Shown in pieces: positions 26,054 through 35,209 of a stretch of DNA of 64,000 bases. Under the pieces are notes generated by a model, which worked only from the letters and a program-made list of their open reading frames with translations, was not told the DNA's origin and ran no database searches. Source of the stretch: Roseburia sp. AF12-17LB (lineage in GTDB: Bacteria > Bacillota > Clostridia > Lachnospirales > Lachnospiraceae); the NCBI RefSeq assembly GCF_003479605.1, contig NZ_QUHR01000001.1:524325-588324 (forward strand), in the 5' to 3' direction. Every line of letters starts with the position of its first letter. Positions within the stretch are counted from its first letter, which is position 1. Made by a program: the position numbers and the translations under genes.

Positions 26054-27373
26054 ATGATTAAGGTAGTTAAATTTGGTGGAAGTTCACTTGCAAGTGCAAC
26101 ACAGTTTGCAAAAGTAGGCAGGATTATCACATCAGACCCGGAACGCCGCTATGTTGTACCAAGTGCACCGGGAAAACGAAATTCCAAAGATACCAAGGTA
26201 ACGGATATGTTATATGCATGTTATGCTCTGGCGGAAAATGATGAGGATTTCGATAAGGAATTAAAAAAGATTGCAGAACGTTATGATTCCATTATTAACG
26301 GATTGAACTTAAAGCTTTCTCTGAAAGATGAGTTTGAAGTAATTGAGAAGAACTTTGCAGCTAAGGCAGGTTCTGATTACGCAGCTTCCAGAGGCGAATA
26401 TTTAAATGGTATTGTAATGGCGAACTATTTAGGCTATGAATTTGTGGATGCAGCAGAAGTAATTTTCTTTGATAAAGATGGTAACTTTGATGCAGACAAG
26501 ACAGATAAAGTGTTGAGCAAACGTCTTTCCAAGGTTGAACGTGCTGTAGTTCCTGGATTTTATGGTTCCATGCCGGACGGAAGTGTTAAGACCTTCTCCA
26601 GAGGCGGCTCTGACATTACAGGATCTATTGTTGCAAAGGCTGTTCATGCTACAGCATATGAGAACTGGACTGATGTTTCCGGTTTCCTGATTGCAGACCC
26701 AAGAATTATTGACAATCCGGAACCAATTAAAGTAATTACATACCGTGAGTTAAGAGAGCTTTCCTACATGGGAGCAAGCGTATTACATGAAGATGCAGTA
26801 TTCCCGGTTCGTAAAGCCGGTATTCCAATCAACATCCGTAATACCAATGCACCGGAAGATGAGGGAACATGGATTGTGGAAACAACCTGTCACCAGTCCA
26901 AATATACCATTACCGGTATTGCCGGAAAGAAAGGCTTCGTATCTGTAAATATTGATAAAGATATGATGAATTCAGAAGTTGGTTTTGGACGTAAAGTGCT
27001 TTCTGCATTTGAAGAAAACGGTATTAACTTTGAACATATGCCATCTGGTATTGATACCATGACCGTATTTGTACATCAGCCGGAATTTGAAGGCAAGGAA
27101 CAGGCAGTTGTATCTGCAATTCACCGCCTTGCAAAGCCGGACAGCGTAGAATTGGAGTCTAACATCGCCCTGATTGCAGTTGTAGGACGCGGTATGCGTT
27201 CCACCAGAGGAACATCCGGAAGAATTTTCTCAGCACTGGCACATGCAAATGTCAATGTTAAGATGATTGACCAGGGGTCATCTGAGTTAAATATTATCAT
27301 TGGAGTAAGTAATTCTGATTTTGAAAATGCCATCAAAGCAATTTACGATATTTTCGTAACAACACAGTTATAA
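26054..27373 (+). CDS. lysC: Aspartate kinase (monofunctional)
   Basis: Cytosolic enzyme that phosphorylates aspartate, the first step to lysine, threonine and methionine and to diaminopimelate for the wall. ATG 26054 is 9 bp after AAGGAG (26039-26044); the ATG at 26048 is only 3 bp from it. The product is 439 residues. The kinase domain begins with VVKFGGSSLAS and includes FSRGGSDITGSIVAKA; two C-terminal ACT domains (about 305-439) should bind the feedback effector. It is a single-function enzyme without a homoserine dehydrogenase domain. The long PSAPGKRNSKDTKVTDMLY segment after the first strand is typical of the clostridial class. Which amino acid inhibits it cannot be told. A terminator follows at 27413; gene symbol by family. 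Confidence 0.92.
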   Translation: MIKVVKFGGSSLASATQFAKVGRIITSDPERRYVVPSAPGKRNSKDTKVTDMLYACYALAENDEDFDKELKKIAERYDSIINGLNLKLSLKDEFEVIEKNFAAKAGSDYAASRGEYLNGIVMANYLGYEFVDAAEVIFFDKDGNFDADKTDKVLSKRLSKVERAVVPGFYGSMPDGSVKTFSRGGSDITGSIVAKAVHATAYENWTDVSGFLIADPRIIDNPEPIKVITYRELRELSYMGASVLHEDAVFPVRKAGIPINIRNTNAPEDEGTWIVETTCHQSKYTITGIAGKKGFVSVNIDKDMMNSEVGFGRKVLSAFEENGINFEHMPSGIDTMTVFVHQPEFEGKEQAVVSAIHRLAKPDSVELESNIALIAVVGRGMRSTRGTSGRIFSALAHANVNVKMIDQGSSELNIIIGVSNSDFENAIKAIYDIFVTTQL

Positions 27374-27412
27374 GAAAACTGAAGAAAATATATAAAGAAG
27401 ATGTAGAAAAAG

Positions 27413-27440
27413 AGACCTGTTATTTTGCAGGTCTTTTTTT
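27413..27440 (+). terminator. Intrinsic terminator after aspartate kinase gene
   Basis: 7-bp stem (AGACCTG 27413-27419 with CAGGTCT 27428-27434) and a 7-base T-run. Repeat copy 2 begins right after the T-run. Confidence 0.88.
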
Positions 27441-27441
27441 G

Positions 27442-27548
27442 CTTTACAGGAAATTGCTTTCCTGTAAAGTAAAAAATGCTCCGCGAGGATGCGCACTGCA
27501 GCGTATAAGGTAGATGTCGCAAGCGACCGTCGCAGGCACGAGAATGTG
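27442..27548 (+). repeat. Terminator-tail repeat, copy 2 (degenerate 3' end)
   Basis: Same family as the repeats at 22327, 50273 and 51896. The opening 12-bp hairpin is intact (27442-27453 with 27458-27469). The internal stem carries base changes that weaken pairing, and the terminal palindrome is missing after GAATGTG. It shares with copy 1 a downstream TAAAGAGTTTC. Confidence 0.9.
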
Positions 27549-27649
27549 GGATAAATGTCTGGTAAATAAATTTAAAGAGTTTCATAAAAAGCAGGTGGAA
27601 AGTCGGAATATTTGTGGTAAAATAAAAGAAATATGCTGGAGGGAATATA

Positions 27650-29548
27650 ATGGAAGAACTGGGTAATATTGCAGTCTTTTTAGCTGGATGGAATAGTGAA
27701 TATCAGACCAGATTAATTAATGGTATTATTCGTAAGGCAAAGGAAGCAAACTATGCAATCTCTATTTTTACCTGTCAGGCAGGGAGTGAGATTTCGGATA
27801 AGCATGTGCTTGGAGAAAATAAAATATATTCGCTGGCTAATCTTTCACGTTTTGATGGCGTAATTTTTGCGACAAATACAATTTGGGAGAAACCAACAAA
27901 AGAGGAAATTATTCGAAGAATACGTCACGCTGGCATTCCTGCAGTAAGCTTTGAGGAAAAGGTAGAAGGCTTAAGCCTGATTGGAATAGATAATTATAAG
28001 GCAATGCGGGAGATGGTAGAACATGTTGACAGTCATGGCTATCATCCGATTCATTTTGTAGCTGCAAATGCAACAAATGAAGAGAGTAATATCCGCCAGA
28101 AGGCATTTGAAGATTTTGTGAAAGAAAAGAACTATTCTGCAGAAGATTATGCGGTATGGCATGGAGATTTTTCCTTTGACAGTGGCGTACAGGTAGTGGA
28201 TGCCATGGAAGAGGCTGGAAGGATGCCACGAGCACTTTGCTGTGCCAATGATGAGATGGCATTAGGTGCCTGCAACCGTTTGAAACAGTTGGGATATCAG
28301 GTGCCACAGGACATAGCAGTAACAGGATTTGATGGCTCTTATGATACCCGGCGCTATATTCCGGGAATTACTACGGTAGACAGACCAAAGGAGACACTGG
28401 GATATACCGCTATGCAGTTGCTTTTGCAGGAAATTGAGACAGGGAAGAAACAGGAACTGATTTTGACATCCCGTGTTGCAGTGGATGAAAGCTGTGGCTG
28501 TGTTTTAGAGGATAAAAAGCGCGTGGTATCTGCGATAGAAACGTTATACCTTGAAAAAAAAGAAAATGAAAAATATACTTATCAGATACACAATATGGAA
28601 GATGAGATGATGGAGTGCGAATCATTGGAAGAATTAATCTTCTGTATCCGCCAGAATATTGGAAAGTTTACGACAGAGGATGTATATCTGTGCCTGAATA
28701 AGAGTATTTATTATGAGATGACCGGCCGTGGTAACAACATTTTACGCAACCGCACAATTACCCGGGATTATGAAAACAAGATATACATAACCAAATTAAG
28801 TAATGAGGACGGCATGCCGGAATTTTATTCTTTTACCAGTGAGCAGATGTTCCCGGCAATGTGGAATGGCAGAGGTTCAGGGGAATATCTCTATATGCCG
28901 GTTCATTTCAGGGATAATTGCCTGGGATATATGATACTGACCGGTACATTGGATACAAAACATATTCCAAATTATTATGTCTGGATTCGTAATATCAGTA
29001 ATGCATTGGAAAAGTTAAAGAATGTATCAGAACTTCGGAATGCTGCCCGTAACATTGATAATATGGCAGTCCGCGACAGCCTGACAGGAGTTTATAACCG
29101 GATGGGAATCAACCGTTTTGTGGTAGATATGGTAAAACAGGCAAATACCAGCAGACGTCGATTGTTATTTATCTTTGCTGATATGGACGGGTTAAAGAAA
29201 ATCAATGATGAGTTTGGTCATGAAGCGGGTGACCAGGCAATCTGCCTTGCAGCAGAGGCATTGCAGGAGGCGTTCTGTGAAAAGGAACTGATTATCCGTT
29301 ATGGAGGGGACGAATTCTTAGTGGTTTCTGATGCTTTAAGCTGGGAACAGGCTGAAGAAAAGAAAGCTCAGATAACAGCCTTGTTAAAGCAGTGGCAGAG
29401 GGATGAGAAGCTGCCGTACCGTCTGTCTATGAGTATCGGTTATTACCAGAAGGAGCCGGATACCGAGGCATCCATGGAACAGTATATTAACTGGGCAGAT
29501 GAGCGAATGTATGAGATGAAATGTAAGAACCGTGAGCAGCGAAAATAA
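27650..29548 (+). CDS. Periplasmic-binding-protein-like sensor fused to a GGDEF diguanylate cyclase
   Basis: A 632-residue protein with no signal peptide or membrane helix. Residues 1-285 match the LacI-type sugar-binding fold (starting at the binding domain, without the helix-turn-helix), including VTGFDGSYDTRRYIPGITTVDRP. Residues about 300-450 are a middle domain with coiled-coil edges that I cannot name. Residues about 465-632 are a GGDEF domain with intact catalytic YGGDEF (GGDEF at 552-556) and DxD-type metal residues in FIFADMDGLKKINDEFGHEAGD, so c-di-GMP synthesis is expected. The RxxD inhibitory site is absent. The likely role is to couple an intracellular small molecule (sugar-like) to c-di-GMP. 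GGAGGG precedes ATG 27650; it is monocistronic, ended by a terminator at 29570. Confidence 0.87.
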   Translation: MEELGNIAVFLAGWNSEYQTRLINGIIRKAKEANYAISIFTCQAGSEISDKHVLGENKIYSLANLSRFDGVIFATNTIWEKPTKEEIIRRIRHAGIPAVSFEEKVEGLSLIGIDNYKAMREMVEHVDSHGYHPIHFVAANATNEESNIRQKAFEDFVKEKNYSAEDYAVWHGDFSFDSGVQVVDAMEEAGRMPRALCCANDEMALGACNRLKQLGYQVPQDIAVTGFDGSYDTRRYIPGITTVDRPKETLGYTAMQLLLQEIETGKKQELILTSRVAVDESCGCVLEDKKRVVSAIETLYLEKKENEKYTYQIHNMEDEMMECESLEELIFCIRQNIGKFTTEDVYLCLNKSIYYEMTGRGNNILRNRTITRDYENKIYITKLSNEDGMPEFYSFTSEQMFPAMWNGRGSGEYLYMPVHFRDNCLGYMILTGTLDTKHIPNYYVWIRNISNALEKLKNVSELRNAARNIDNMAVRDSLTGVYNRMGINRFVVDMVKQANTSRRRLLFIFADMDGLKKINDEFGHEAGDQAICLAAEALQEAFCEKELIIRYGGDEFLVVSDALSWEQAEEKKAQITALLKQWQRDEKLPYRLSMSIGYYQKEPDTEASMEQYINWADERMYEMKCKNREQRK

Positions 29549-29569
29549 ATAATAAGTATAAAAAGCATG

Positions 29570-29612
29570 AAAGGCATTGGAGCAGAAAAATTTCCTGTTC
29601 CGATGCCTTTTT
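29570..29612. terminator. Terminator between GGDEF gene and convergent CotF-like gene
   Basis: 16-bp stem with two G-U pairs (29570-29585 with 29595-29610), T-run on the + strand and A residues on the left arm side; it could serve both directions. Confidence 0.85.
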
Positions 29613-29635
29613 GACAGTTGCAATGCATCTGCAGG

Positions 29636-30088
29636 TTAAGCCATCTGATTTGCAGTTTTATAACGGTAAATCATTTCTGCATGCTGCTGTTCTTCCGTCT
29701 GGATATGGTTTAAAATCTGACGGACTTTTGGAGAAGCAAAGCTGAATAAATCGTTGTTGTATGCGGAAGATACATACTTTTCACTGGAAATGGAATCGCT
29801 GCACAATAATGCATCGTGCTTCTTGTCGGCATTTTCACTGGATGCATGGTAAGCAGCGTTTGGCTGATAGTTCTTCGGGGCAGCTATACCAACATCAGGC
29901 GTATCACCGGAAAGCAGACTGCTGATGGTGTCATAGTGTTCTGCTTCTTCTTTCTGAATGACCTCAAATAACTGTTTTAATTCAGGGTCTTTTGCTTCGC
30001 TGCTGTAAAAGGCATATTTGTCGCGGCAAAGTTCTTCCTGCTGTTTTAAATCATTTAACAGCATAGTCTCTTGTTCGGTTAAAATCAT
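29636..30088 (-). CDS. CotF-like spore coat / ferritin-like helical protein
   Basis: A 150-residue helical protein. Two segments, about 1-60 (TEQETMLLNDLKQQEELCRDKYAFYSS to FEVIQKEEAEHYDTI) and 105-150 (VRQILNHIQTEEQQHAEMIYRY), show the paired E..H pattern of ferritin-like/rubrerythrin-like or Coat F proteins. Proteins of this family are spore coat components or general small stress proteins in Clostridia. Joined by a disordered middle (about 62-100) rich in N, S and D. On the minus strand AGGTGAT lies just before ATG 30088. Divergent from the AgcS gene. Whether it binds metal is unknown. Confidence 0.75.
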   Translation of the reverse strand: MILTEQETMLLNDLKQQEELCRDKYAFYSSEAKDPELKQLFEVIQKEEAEHYDTISSLLSGDTPDVGIAAPKNYQPNAAYHASSENADKKHDALLCSDSISSEKYVSSAYNNDLFSFASPKVRQILNHIQTEEQQHAEMIYRYKTANQMA

Positions 30089-30165
30089 TTTGTCATCACC
30101 TCATCCGTAATATAACCCGAAAGGAGTATTTTTATACAAATTATGCGAAAAAAAAGATAGAATTA

Positions 30166-30194
30166 TTGATTGCACTTGATAACTGTGCTATGCT
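30166..30194 (+). promoter_or_regulatory. Candidate promoter for the AgcS gene
   Basis: TTGATT (30166-30171), 17 bp, TATGCT (30189-30194), 55 bp before the start codon, in the region divergent from the CotF-like gene. Confidence 0.55.
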
Positions 30195-30248
30195 AAAGTG
30201 TATTTAACAATTTAAATTGGAATCAAAAGAGAATAGGAGCGAACAAAA

Positions 30249-31670
30249 ATGTTAGACCAGATTAACAGCATTCTTGGTAAAATTGATAATTTTGTCTGGG
30301 GTGTACCACTTATTGTATTGATCCTTCTGGTGGGAATTTTTCTTACCATCCGCCTGAAGGGACTTCAGATTAGAAAATTACCATTAGCAGTAAAATATTT
30401 GTTTGAAAATGAAAAGAGTGGCGAATCCGGCGAAGTATCCAGTTTTGCAGCACTTTGCACTGCATTATCAGCAACCATAGGAACCGGAAATATTGTCGGA
30501 GTAGCAACTGCATTGGTAGAAGGTGGACCGGGTGCGTTATTCTGGATGTGGATAGCAGCACTGGTTGGAACTGCCACAAAATATAGTGAGTGTCTACTGG
30601 CAATCAAGTACCGTGTGGTGGCAGAAGATGGTCATATCATCGGCGGACCATTCTATTATATTGAAAATGGAATGGGATCAAAGTGGAAATGGCTTGGAAA
30701 ATTATTTGCCTTCTTTGGTGTGGGCGTAGGTTTATTCGGAATCGGAACCTTTACACAGATTAATGGTATTACCAGTGCAGTAAAGGGTTTCTTTGACCCG
30801 GATACCACCTGGACAGTTGACCTCTTTGGAAGAACTTATTCCTGGACTGTAATTATTGCAGGTATTATTCTTACCATCTGTGTGGCGCTTGTTATCATCG
30901 GTGGAATTAAGAGAATCTCTACAGTATCACAGGTCATTGTACCATTTATGGCACTGACTTATGTGGTTGTTGTATTAATTATTATTGTGATGCATATTAC
31001 AGAGGTTCCAGCAGCATTTGCAACCATTATAAAGAGTGCCTTTGGATTTAAGGCGGTAGCCGGTGGTGCAATGGGAAGTATTATTGTAGCAATGCAGAAA
31101 GGTATTGCCCGTGGTATTTTCTCAAATGAAGCAGGACTTGGTAGTGCACCAATCGCGGCTGCAGCAGCCCAGACCGATTATCCGGTAAAACAGGGACTGG
31201 TTTCCATGCTTGGAACTGTAATTGATACACTGATTATCTGTACCATGACAGGTCTTGCAATCGTACTTACCGGTGCATGGGACATGGGCTTGGAAGGTGT
31301 TGCTGTTACAACCAAGGCATTCCAGCTCGGACTTCCGTTCCCAAATCAGGTAGCATCCTTTATCCTGATGGTATGTCTGGTATTCTTTGCATTTACCACA
31401 ATCTTAGGATGGGATTATTACAGTGAGCGCTGTCTGGAGTATCTGACCGGACATAAGAAGGCTGTTGTAAAAGCATACCGCTGGTTATACATCTTAGCGG
31501 TATTTATCGGACCGTTTATGACAGTATCTGCTGTATGGACCATTGCAGATATTTTCAACGGACTGATGGCTCTGCCGAACCTGATTGCAGTTACTGCATT
31601 GAGCGGTGTGGTTGTGGCTGAAACCAAAGTTTATATGGATGGATTAAAAAAAGATAAGATTCAGCCATAG
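30249..31670 (+). CDS. Sodium:alanine/glycine symporter (AgcS family)
   Basis: Sodium-coupled importer for alanine or glycine, 473 residues with about eleven membrane helices. Family motifs: SSFAALCTALSATIGTGNIVGVA (Na+/substrate-binding discontinuous helix), GGPGALFWMWIAALVGTATKYSE, and KGIARGIFSNEAGLGSAPIAAAAA. The length and motif order are typical of AgcS. An AATAGGAGCG site precedes ATG 30249. The next operon begins 51 bp downstream without a terminator, so some read-through into the ABC exporter genes is possible. Confidence 0.95.
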   Translation: MLDQINSILGKIDNFVWGVPLIVLILLVGIFLTIRLKGLQIRKLPLAVKYLFENEKSGESGEVSSFAALCTALSATIGTGNIVGVATALVEGGPGALFWMWIAALVGTATKYSECLLAIKYRVVAEDGHIIGGPFYYIENGMGSKWKWLGKLFAFFGVGVGLFGIGTFTQINGITSAVKGFFDPDTTWTVDLFGRTYSWTVIIAGIILTICVALVIIGGIKRISTVSQVIVPFMALTYVVVVLIIIVMHITEVPAAFATIIKSAFGFKAVAGGAMGSIIVAMQKGIARGIFSNEAGLGSAPIAAAAAQTDYPVKQGLVSMLGTVIDTLIICTMTGLAIVLTGAWDMGLEGVAVTTKAFQLGLPFPNQVASFILMVCLVFFAFTTILGWDYYSERCLEYLTGHKKAVVKAYRWLYILAVFIGPFMTVSAVWTIADIFNGLMALPNLIAVTALSGVVVAETKVYMDGLKKDKIQP

Positions 31671-31721
31671 AAAGATAGGAAAAAGGGAATATTAGATGAT
31701 CACTAATTAGGAGCAGGTACA

Positions 31722-33449
31722 GTGAGAAAGTTATTGCGTTTTTTAAAGGATTACAAAAAAGAGAGCATTTTAAGTCCATTATTTAAATTATTAGAGGCAT
31801 CCTTTGAATTGTTTGTGCCTTTGGTTATGGCAGCAATCATTGATACCGGTATTGGCAATAAAGATGGCGGATTCATCTTGAAAATGTGTGGAATCTTGAT
31901 TTTGCTGGCATTAGTGGGACTGACCTGTTCCATTACTGCACAGTATTTTGCAGCAAAAGCGGCAGTAGGTTTTGCAACTAAGGTACGTCATGCATTATTT
32001 GACCATATTCAGAAATTGTCCTATACAGAGATGGATACCGCAGGAACGGATACCATGATTACCAGAATGACCAGTGATATCAATCAGGCACAGTCCGGTG
32101 TCAATATGGTACTCCGTCTGTTTTTGCGTTCTCCTTTTATTGTATTTGGTGCCATGATTATGGCATTTACCATTGACGTAAAGGCAGCGCTTATCTTTGT
32201 GGTAACGATTCCTGTTTTATCCGTTGTGGTATTTGGAATTATGATAATTACAATTCCGTTGTTCCGCCGGGTGCAGGCATCTTTAGATAAAGTCCTTGGA
32301 GTAACAAGGGAGAATCTGACCGGAAGCCGTGTTATCCGTGCCTTTAATAAAGAGCAGGAAGAAATTGCAGATTTTGATGAGAGTAATGAGAGGCTGACGG
32401 ATGTACAGCTCTTCGTAGGAAAAATTTCAGCATTGATGAATCCGCTTACCTATATTATCATCAACGTGGCACTGGTTATTCTTATCTGGACAGGTGCAAT
32501 TCAGGTAAATATCGGAAAGATTTCACAGGGTGAAGTAGTAGCACTGGTAAACTATATGTCCCAGATTCTGGTGGAATTAGTAAAGCTTGCAAACCTGATT
32601 ATTACGGTAACCAAGGCAATTGCCTGTGGAAACCGCGTGCAGAGTATTTTTGAGATGGAGACTTCCATGGTGGATGGAAATGGAAGCAAAAAGGAAGATA
32701 CCGGATATACCGTAGAATTCCGCAATGTTTCCATGCGTTATAAAGGTGCCGGAGCAGATACCTTAACTGGCATTGATTTTAAAGCAAAGCCAGGAGATAC
32801 CATTGGTATTATCGGTGGAACCGGTTCCGGGAAGTCCTCTGTGGTCAATCTGATTCCTCGTTTCTATGATGTCACGGAGGGACAGGTTATGGTAGATGGC
32901 ATGGATGTCCGGGAATATAAGATTACGGATTTAAGAGATAAGATTGGTATTGTGCCGCAGAAAGCAGTTCTGTTTGCGGGAACCGTCCGAAGTAATCTTG
33001 CCTGGGGCAAAGAGGATGCGACGGAAGAAGAGATGCAGCAGGCACTTTCCGTTGCACAGGCAGCAGAAGTTGTAGATAAGAAAGACGGTAAGCTGAATGC
33101 GGAAGTAGAACAGGGTGGAAAGAATTTCTCCGGTGGACAAAAGCAGCGTCTTACAATTGCCAGAGCACTGGTAAAACAGCCGGAAATCCTTATCATGGAC
33201 GACAGCTCATCTGCACTGGATTATGCTACTGATGCTAAACTGCGTCAGGCAATTCATAATATGCCAAACCGTCCGACCGTATTTATCGTATCACAGCGTG
33301 CCGCATCCATTATGTATGCCGATAAGATTATCGTATTAGATGATGGAACTGTTGCAGGAACCGGCACCCATGAAGAATTGTTAAAGGATTGCAGCGTATA
33401 TCAGGAAATCTATTATTCGCAGTTTAAGAGGACGGAAGGAGGACACTGA
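31722..33449 (+). CDS. Heterodimeric ABC exporter subunit with degenerate ATP site
   Basis: First half of a type IV ABC exporter (six helices, about 15-300, followed by an ATPase domain). The start is GTG 31722 after an AGGAGC site. In the ATPase domain Walker A is GGTGSGKSS (Lys371) and the signature is FSGGQKQRLTIARAL, but two catalytic positions are changed: the Walker B catalytic Glu is Asp (MDDSSSALD, Asp494) and the switch His is Gln (VSQR, Gln525). This is the classic pattern of the non-hydrolysing site in heterodimers such as BmrCD, LmrCD and TM287/288. Its partner starts 1 bp after its stop. Substrate unknown, probably drugs or lipids. Confidence 0.94.
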   Translation: MRKLLRFLKDYKKESILSPLFKLLEASFELFVPLVMAAIIDTGIGNKDGGFILKMCGILILLALVGLTCSITAQYFAAKAAVGFATKVRHALFDHIQKLSYTEMDTAGTDTMITRMTSDINQAQSGVNMVLRLFLRSPFIVFGAMIMAFTIDVKAALIFVVTIPVLSVVVFGIMIITIPLFRRVQASLDKVLGVTRENLTGSRVIRAFNKEQEEIADFDESNERLTDVQLFVGKISALMNPLTYIIINVALVILIWTGAIQVNIGKISQGEVVALVNYMSQILVELVKLANLIITVTKAIACGNRVQSIFEMETSMVDGNGSKKEDTGYTVEFRNVSMRYKGAGADTLTGIDFKAKPGDTIGIIGGTGSGKSSVVNLIPRFYDVTEGQVMVDGMDVREYKITDLRDKIGIVPQKAVLFAGTVRSNLAWGKEDATEEEMQQALSVAQAAEVVDKKDGKLNAEVEQGGKNFSGGQKQRLTIARALVKQPEILIMDDSSSALDYATDAKLRQAIHNMPNRPTVFIVSQRAASIMYADKIIVLDDGTVAGTGTHEELLKDCSVYQEIYYSQFKRTEGGH

Positions 33450-33450
33450 T

Positions 33451-35202
33451 ATGAAAAAGAAATCAAGACAGAAGGAAACCCTTGGAAGAATCCTTAAGTA
33501 TATGAAAAAGTACTGGTTATTCTTAGGTTTGTCCATTGCATTAGCGGTGATCAGTGTAGTTTTAACCTTATACATTCCGATTCTTACCGGAGATGCCATT
33601 GATTATATCGTAGACAAAGGAAAAGTAGATTTTACTTATATTACACCAATCCTTAAGAAAATGGTGGTAGTCATTCTGATTACGGCAGCTGCCCAGTGGA
33701 TTATGAATGTCTGCAACAATAAGATGACTTATAATATTGTCCGGGATATCCGTAAGGATGCTATCCGCAAAATAGAGATTCTTCCACTGAAATATTTAGA
33801 TGCTCATTCCTACGGTGAAATAGTCAGCCGCGTAATTGCAGATGTAGACCAGTTCGCAGATGGACTTCTGATGGGTTTTACCCAGTTGTTTACCGGTGTG
33901 GTAACAATTATCGGAACCTTAGGCTTTATGTTAAGCGTAAATGTAAAAATCACCGCAGTGGTCGTATTTTTAACACCGTTGTCTTTTGTGGTAGCAGGAT
34001 TTATTGCAAAGAAAACATTCTCCATGTTTAAGCTGCAGTCGGAGACAAGAGGAGAACAGACTGCTTTAATCGATGAAATGATTGGAAACCAGAAAATTGT
34101 CCAGGCATTTTCCCATGAAGATGAGGCGTTGGAAAGTTTCGATGAAATTAATGAAAGACTGGAAAAATATTCCCTTCGTGCCTTATTCTTTTCCAGCATT
34201 ACCAATCCGAGTACCCGTTTTATCAATGCGTTAGTTTATGCAGGTGTTGGCGTGTTTGGCGCAGTTTCGGCTATCCATGGTGGAATCAGTGTTGGGCAGT
34301 TATCCTGTTTCTTAAGTTATGCAAATCAGTATACGAAGCCTTTTAATGAGATTTCCGGTGTCGTAACTGAGTTACAGAATGCACTGGCTTGTGCAGCAAG
34401 AGTATTTGAGCTGATTGATGAAGAGGCACAGGTACCGGATGCAGAAGATGCAGTGGTATTAGAGGAAGTAAAGGGAGATGTGGATTTAGAGCATGTTTAC
34501 TTCTCTTATGAGCCGGGGCAGAAGCTGATTGAGGATTTTAATCTCCATGTCAATCCGGGTGAGCGTGTGGCAATTGTCGGACCGACCGGATGCGGTAAGA
34601 CAACATTGATTAATCTTCTAATGCGGTTCTATGATGTCAACAGCGGAACCATCCGTGTCAGCGGCGTGCCGGTTAAAGATATGACAAGAAGCAGCCTGCG
34701 CAGCAGCTATGGTATGGTATTGCAGGAAACCTGGTTAAAGGAGGGAACCATTCGTGAGAACATCTGTATGGGAAAACCGGATGCTACCGATGAAGAAATC
34801 ATGGAGGCAGCAAAAGCTTCCCATGCCCATAATTTTATCAAACGTCTGCCCAAGGGCTATGATACGGTAATTGCAGAGGACGGTGGCAATCTTTCCCAGG
34901 GACAGAAACAGCTTCTTTGCATTGCCAGAGTTATGCTTTGCCTGCCGCCAATGCTGATTTTGGATGAAGCAACTTCATCGATTGACACACGAACTGAGAT
35001 GAAGATTCAGGAAGCTTTTGGCCGGATGATGAAGGGAAGAACCAGTTTTATCGTTGCCCATCGTCTGTCTACCATTGAAGAGGCAGACATTATTCTGGTT
35101 ATGAAAGACGGACATATTATTGAACAGGGCAATCATGAAGAACTGCTTCAGAAGAATGGATTCTATGCAGCCCTTTATAACAGCCAGTTCGCACAGTCAT
35201 AG
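33451..35202 (+). CDS. Heterodimeric ABC exporter subunit with catalytic ATP site
   Basis: Second half of the exporter, 583 residues, six N-terminal helices and an ATPase domain. Its own motifs are catalytically complete: Walker A GPTGCGKTT (Lys383), Walker B LILDEATSSID (Glu506) and switch His in VAHRLSTI (His537); its signature is the altered LSQGQ, which in the heterodimer faces the degenerate Walker site of the partner. So one consensus and one degenerate ATP site form, as in known asymmetric multidrug exporters. An AGGAGGAC site lies at the end of the upstream gene, giving tight coupling. The gene converges with the minus-strand gene at 35210, with no T-rich terminator visible between. 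Confidence 0.95.
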   Translation: MKKKSRQKETLGRILKYMKKYWLFLGLSIALAVISVVLTLYIPILTGDAIDYIVDKGKVDFTYITPILKKMVVVILITAAAQWIMNVCNNKMTYNIVRDIRKDAIRKIEILPLKYLDAHSYGEIVSRVIADVDQFADGLLMGFTQLFTGVVTIIGTLGFMLSVNVKITAVVVFLTPLSFVVAGFIAKKTFSMFKLQSETRGEQTALIDEMIGNQKIVQAFSHEDEALESFDEINERLEKYSLRALFFSSITNPSTRFINALVYAGVGVFGAVSAIHGGISVGQLSCFLSYANQYTKPFNEISGVVTELQNALACAARVFELIDEEAQVPDAEDAVVLEEVKGDVDLEHVYFSYEPGQKLIEDFNLHVNPGERVAIVGPTGCGKTTLINLLMRFYDVNSGTIRVSGVPVKDMTRSSLRSSYGMVLQETWLKEGTIRENICMGKPDATDEEIMEAAKASHAHNFIKRLPKGYDTVIAEDGGNLSQGQKQLLCIARVMLCLPPMLILDEATSSIDTRTEMKIQEAFGRMMKGRTSFIVAHRLSTIEEADIILVMKDGHIIEQGNHEELLQKNGFYAALYNSQFAQS

Positions 35203-35209
35203 AATTGAT

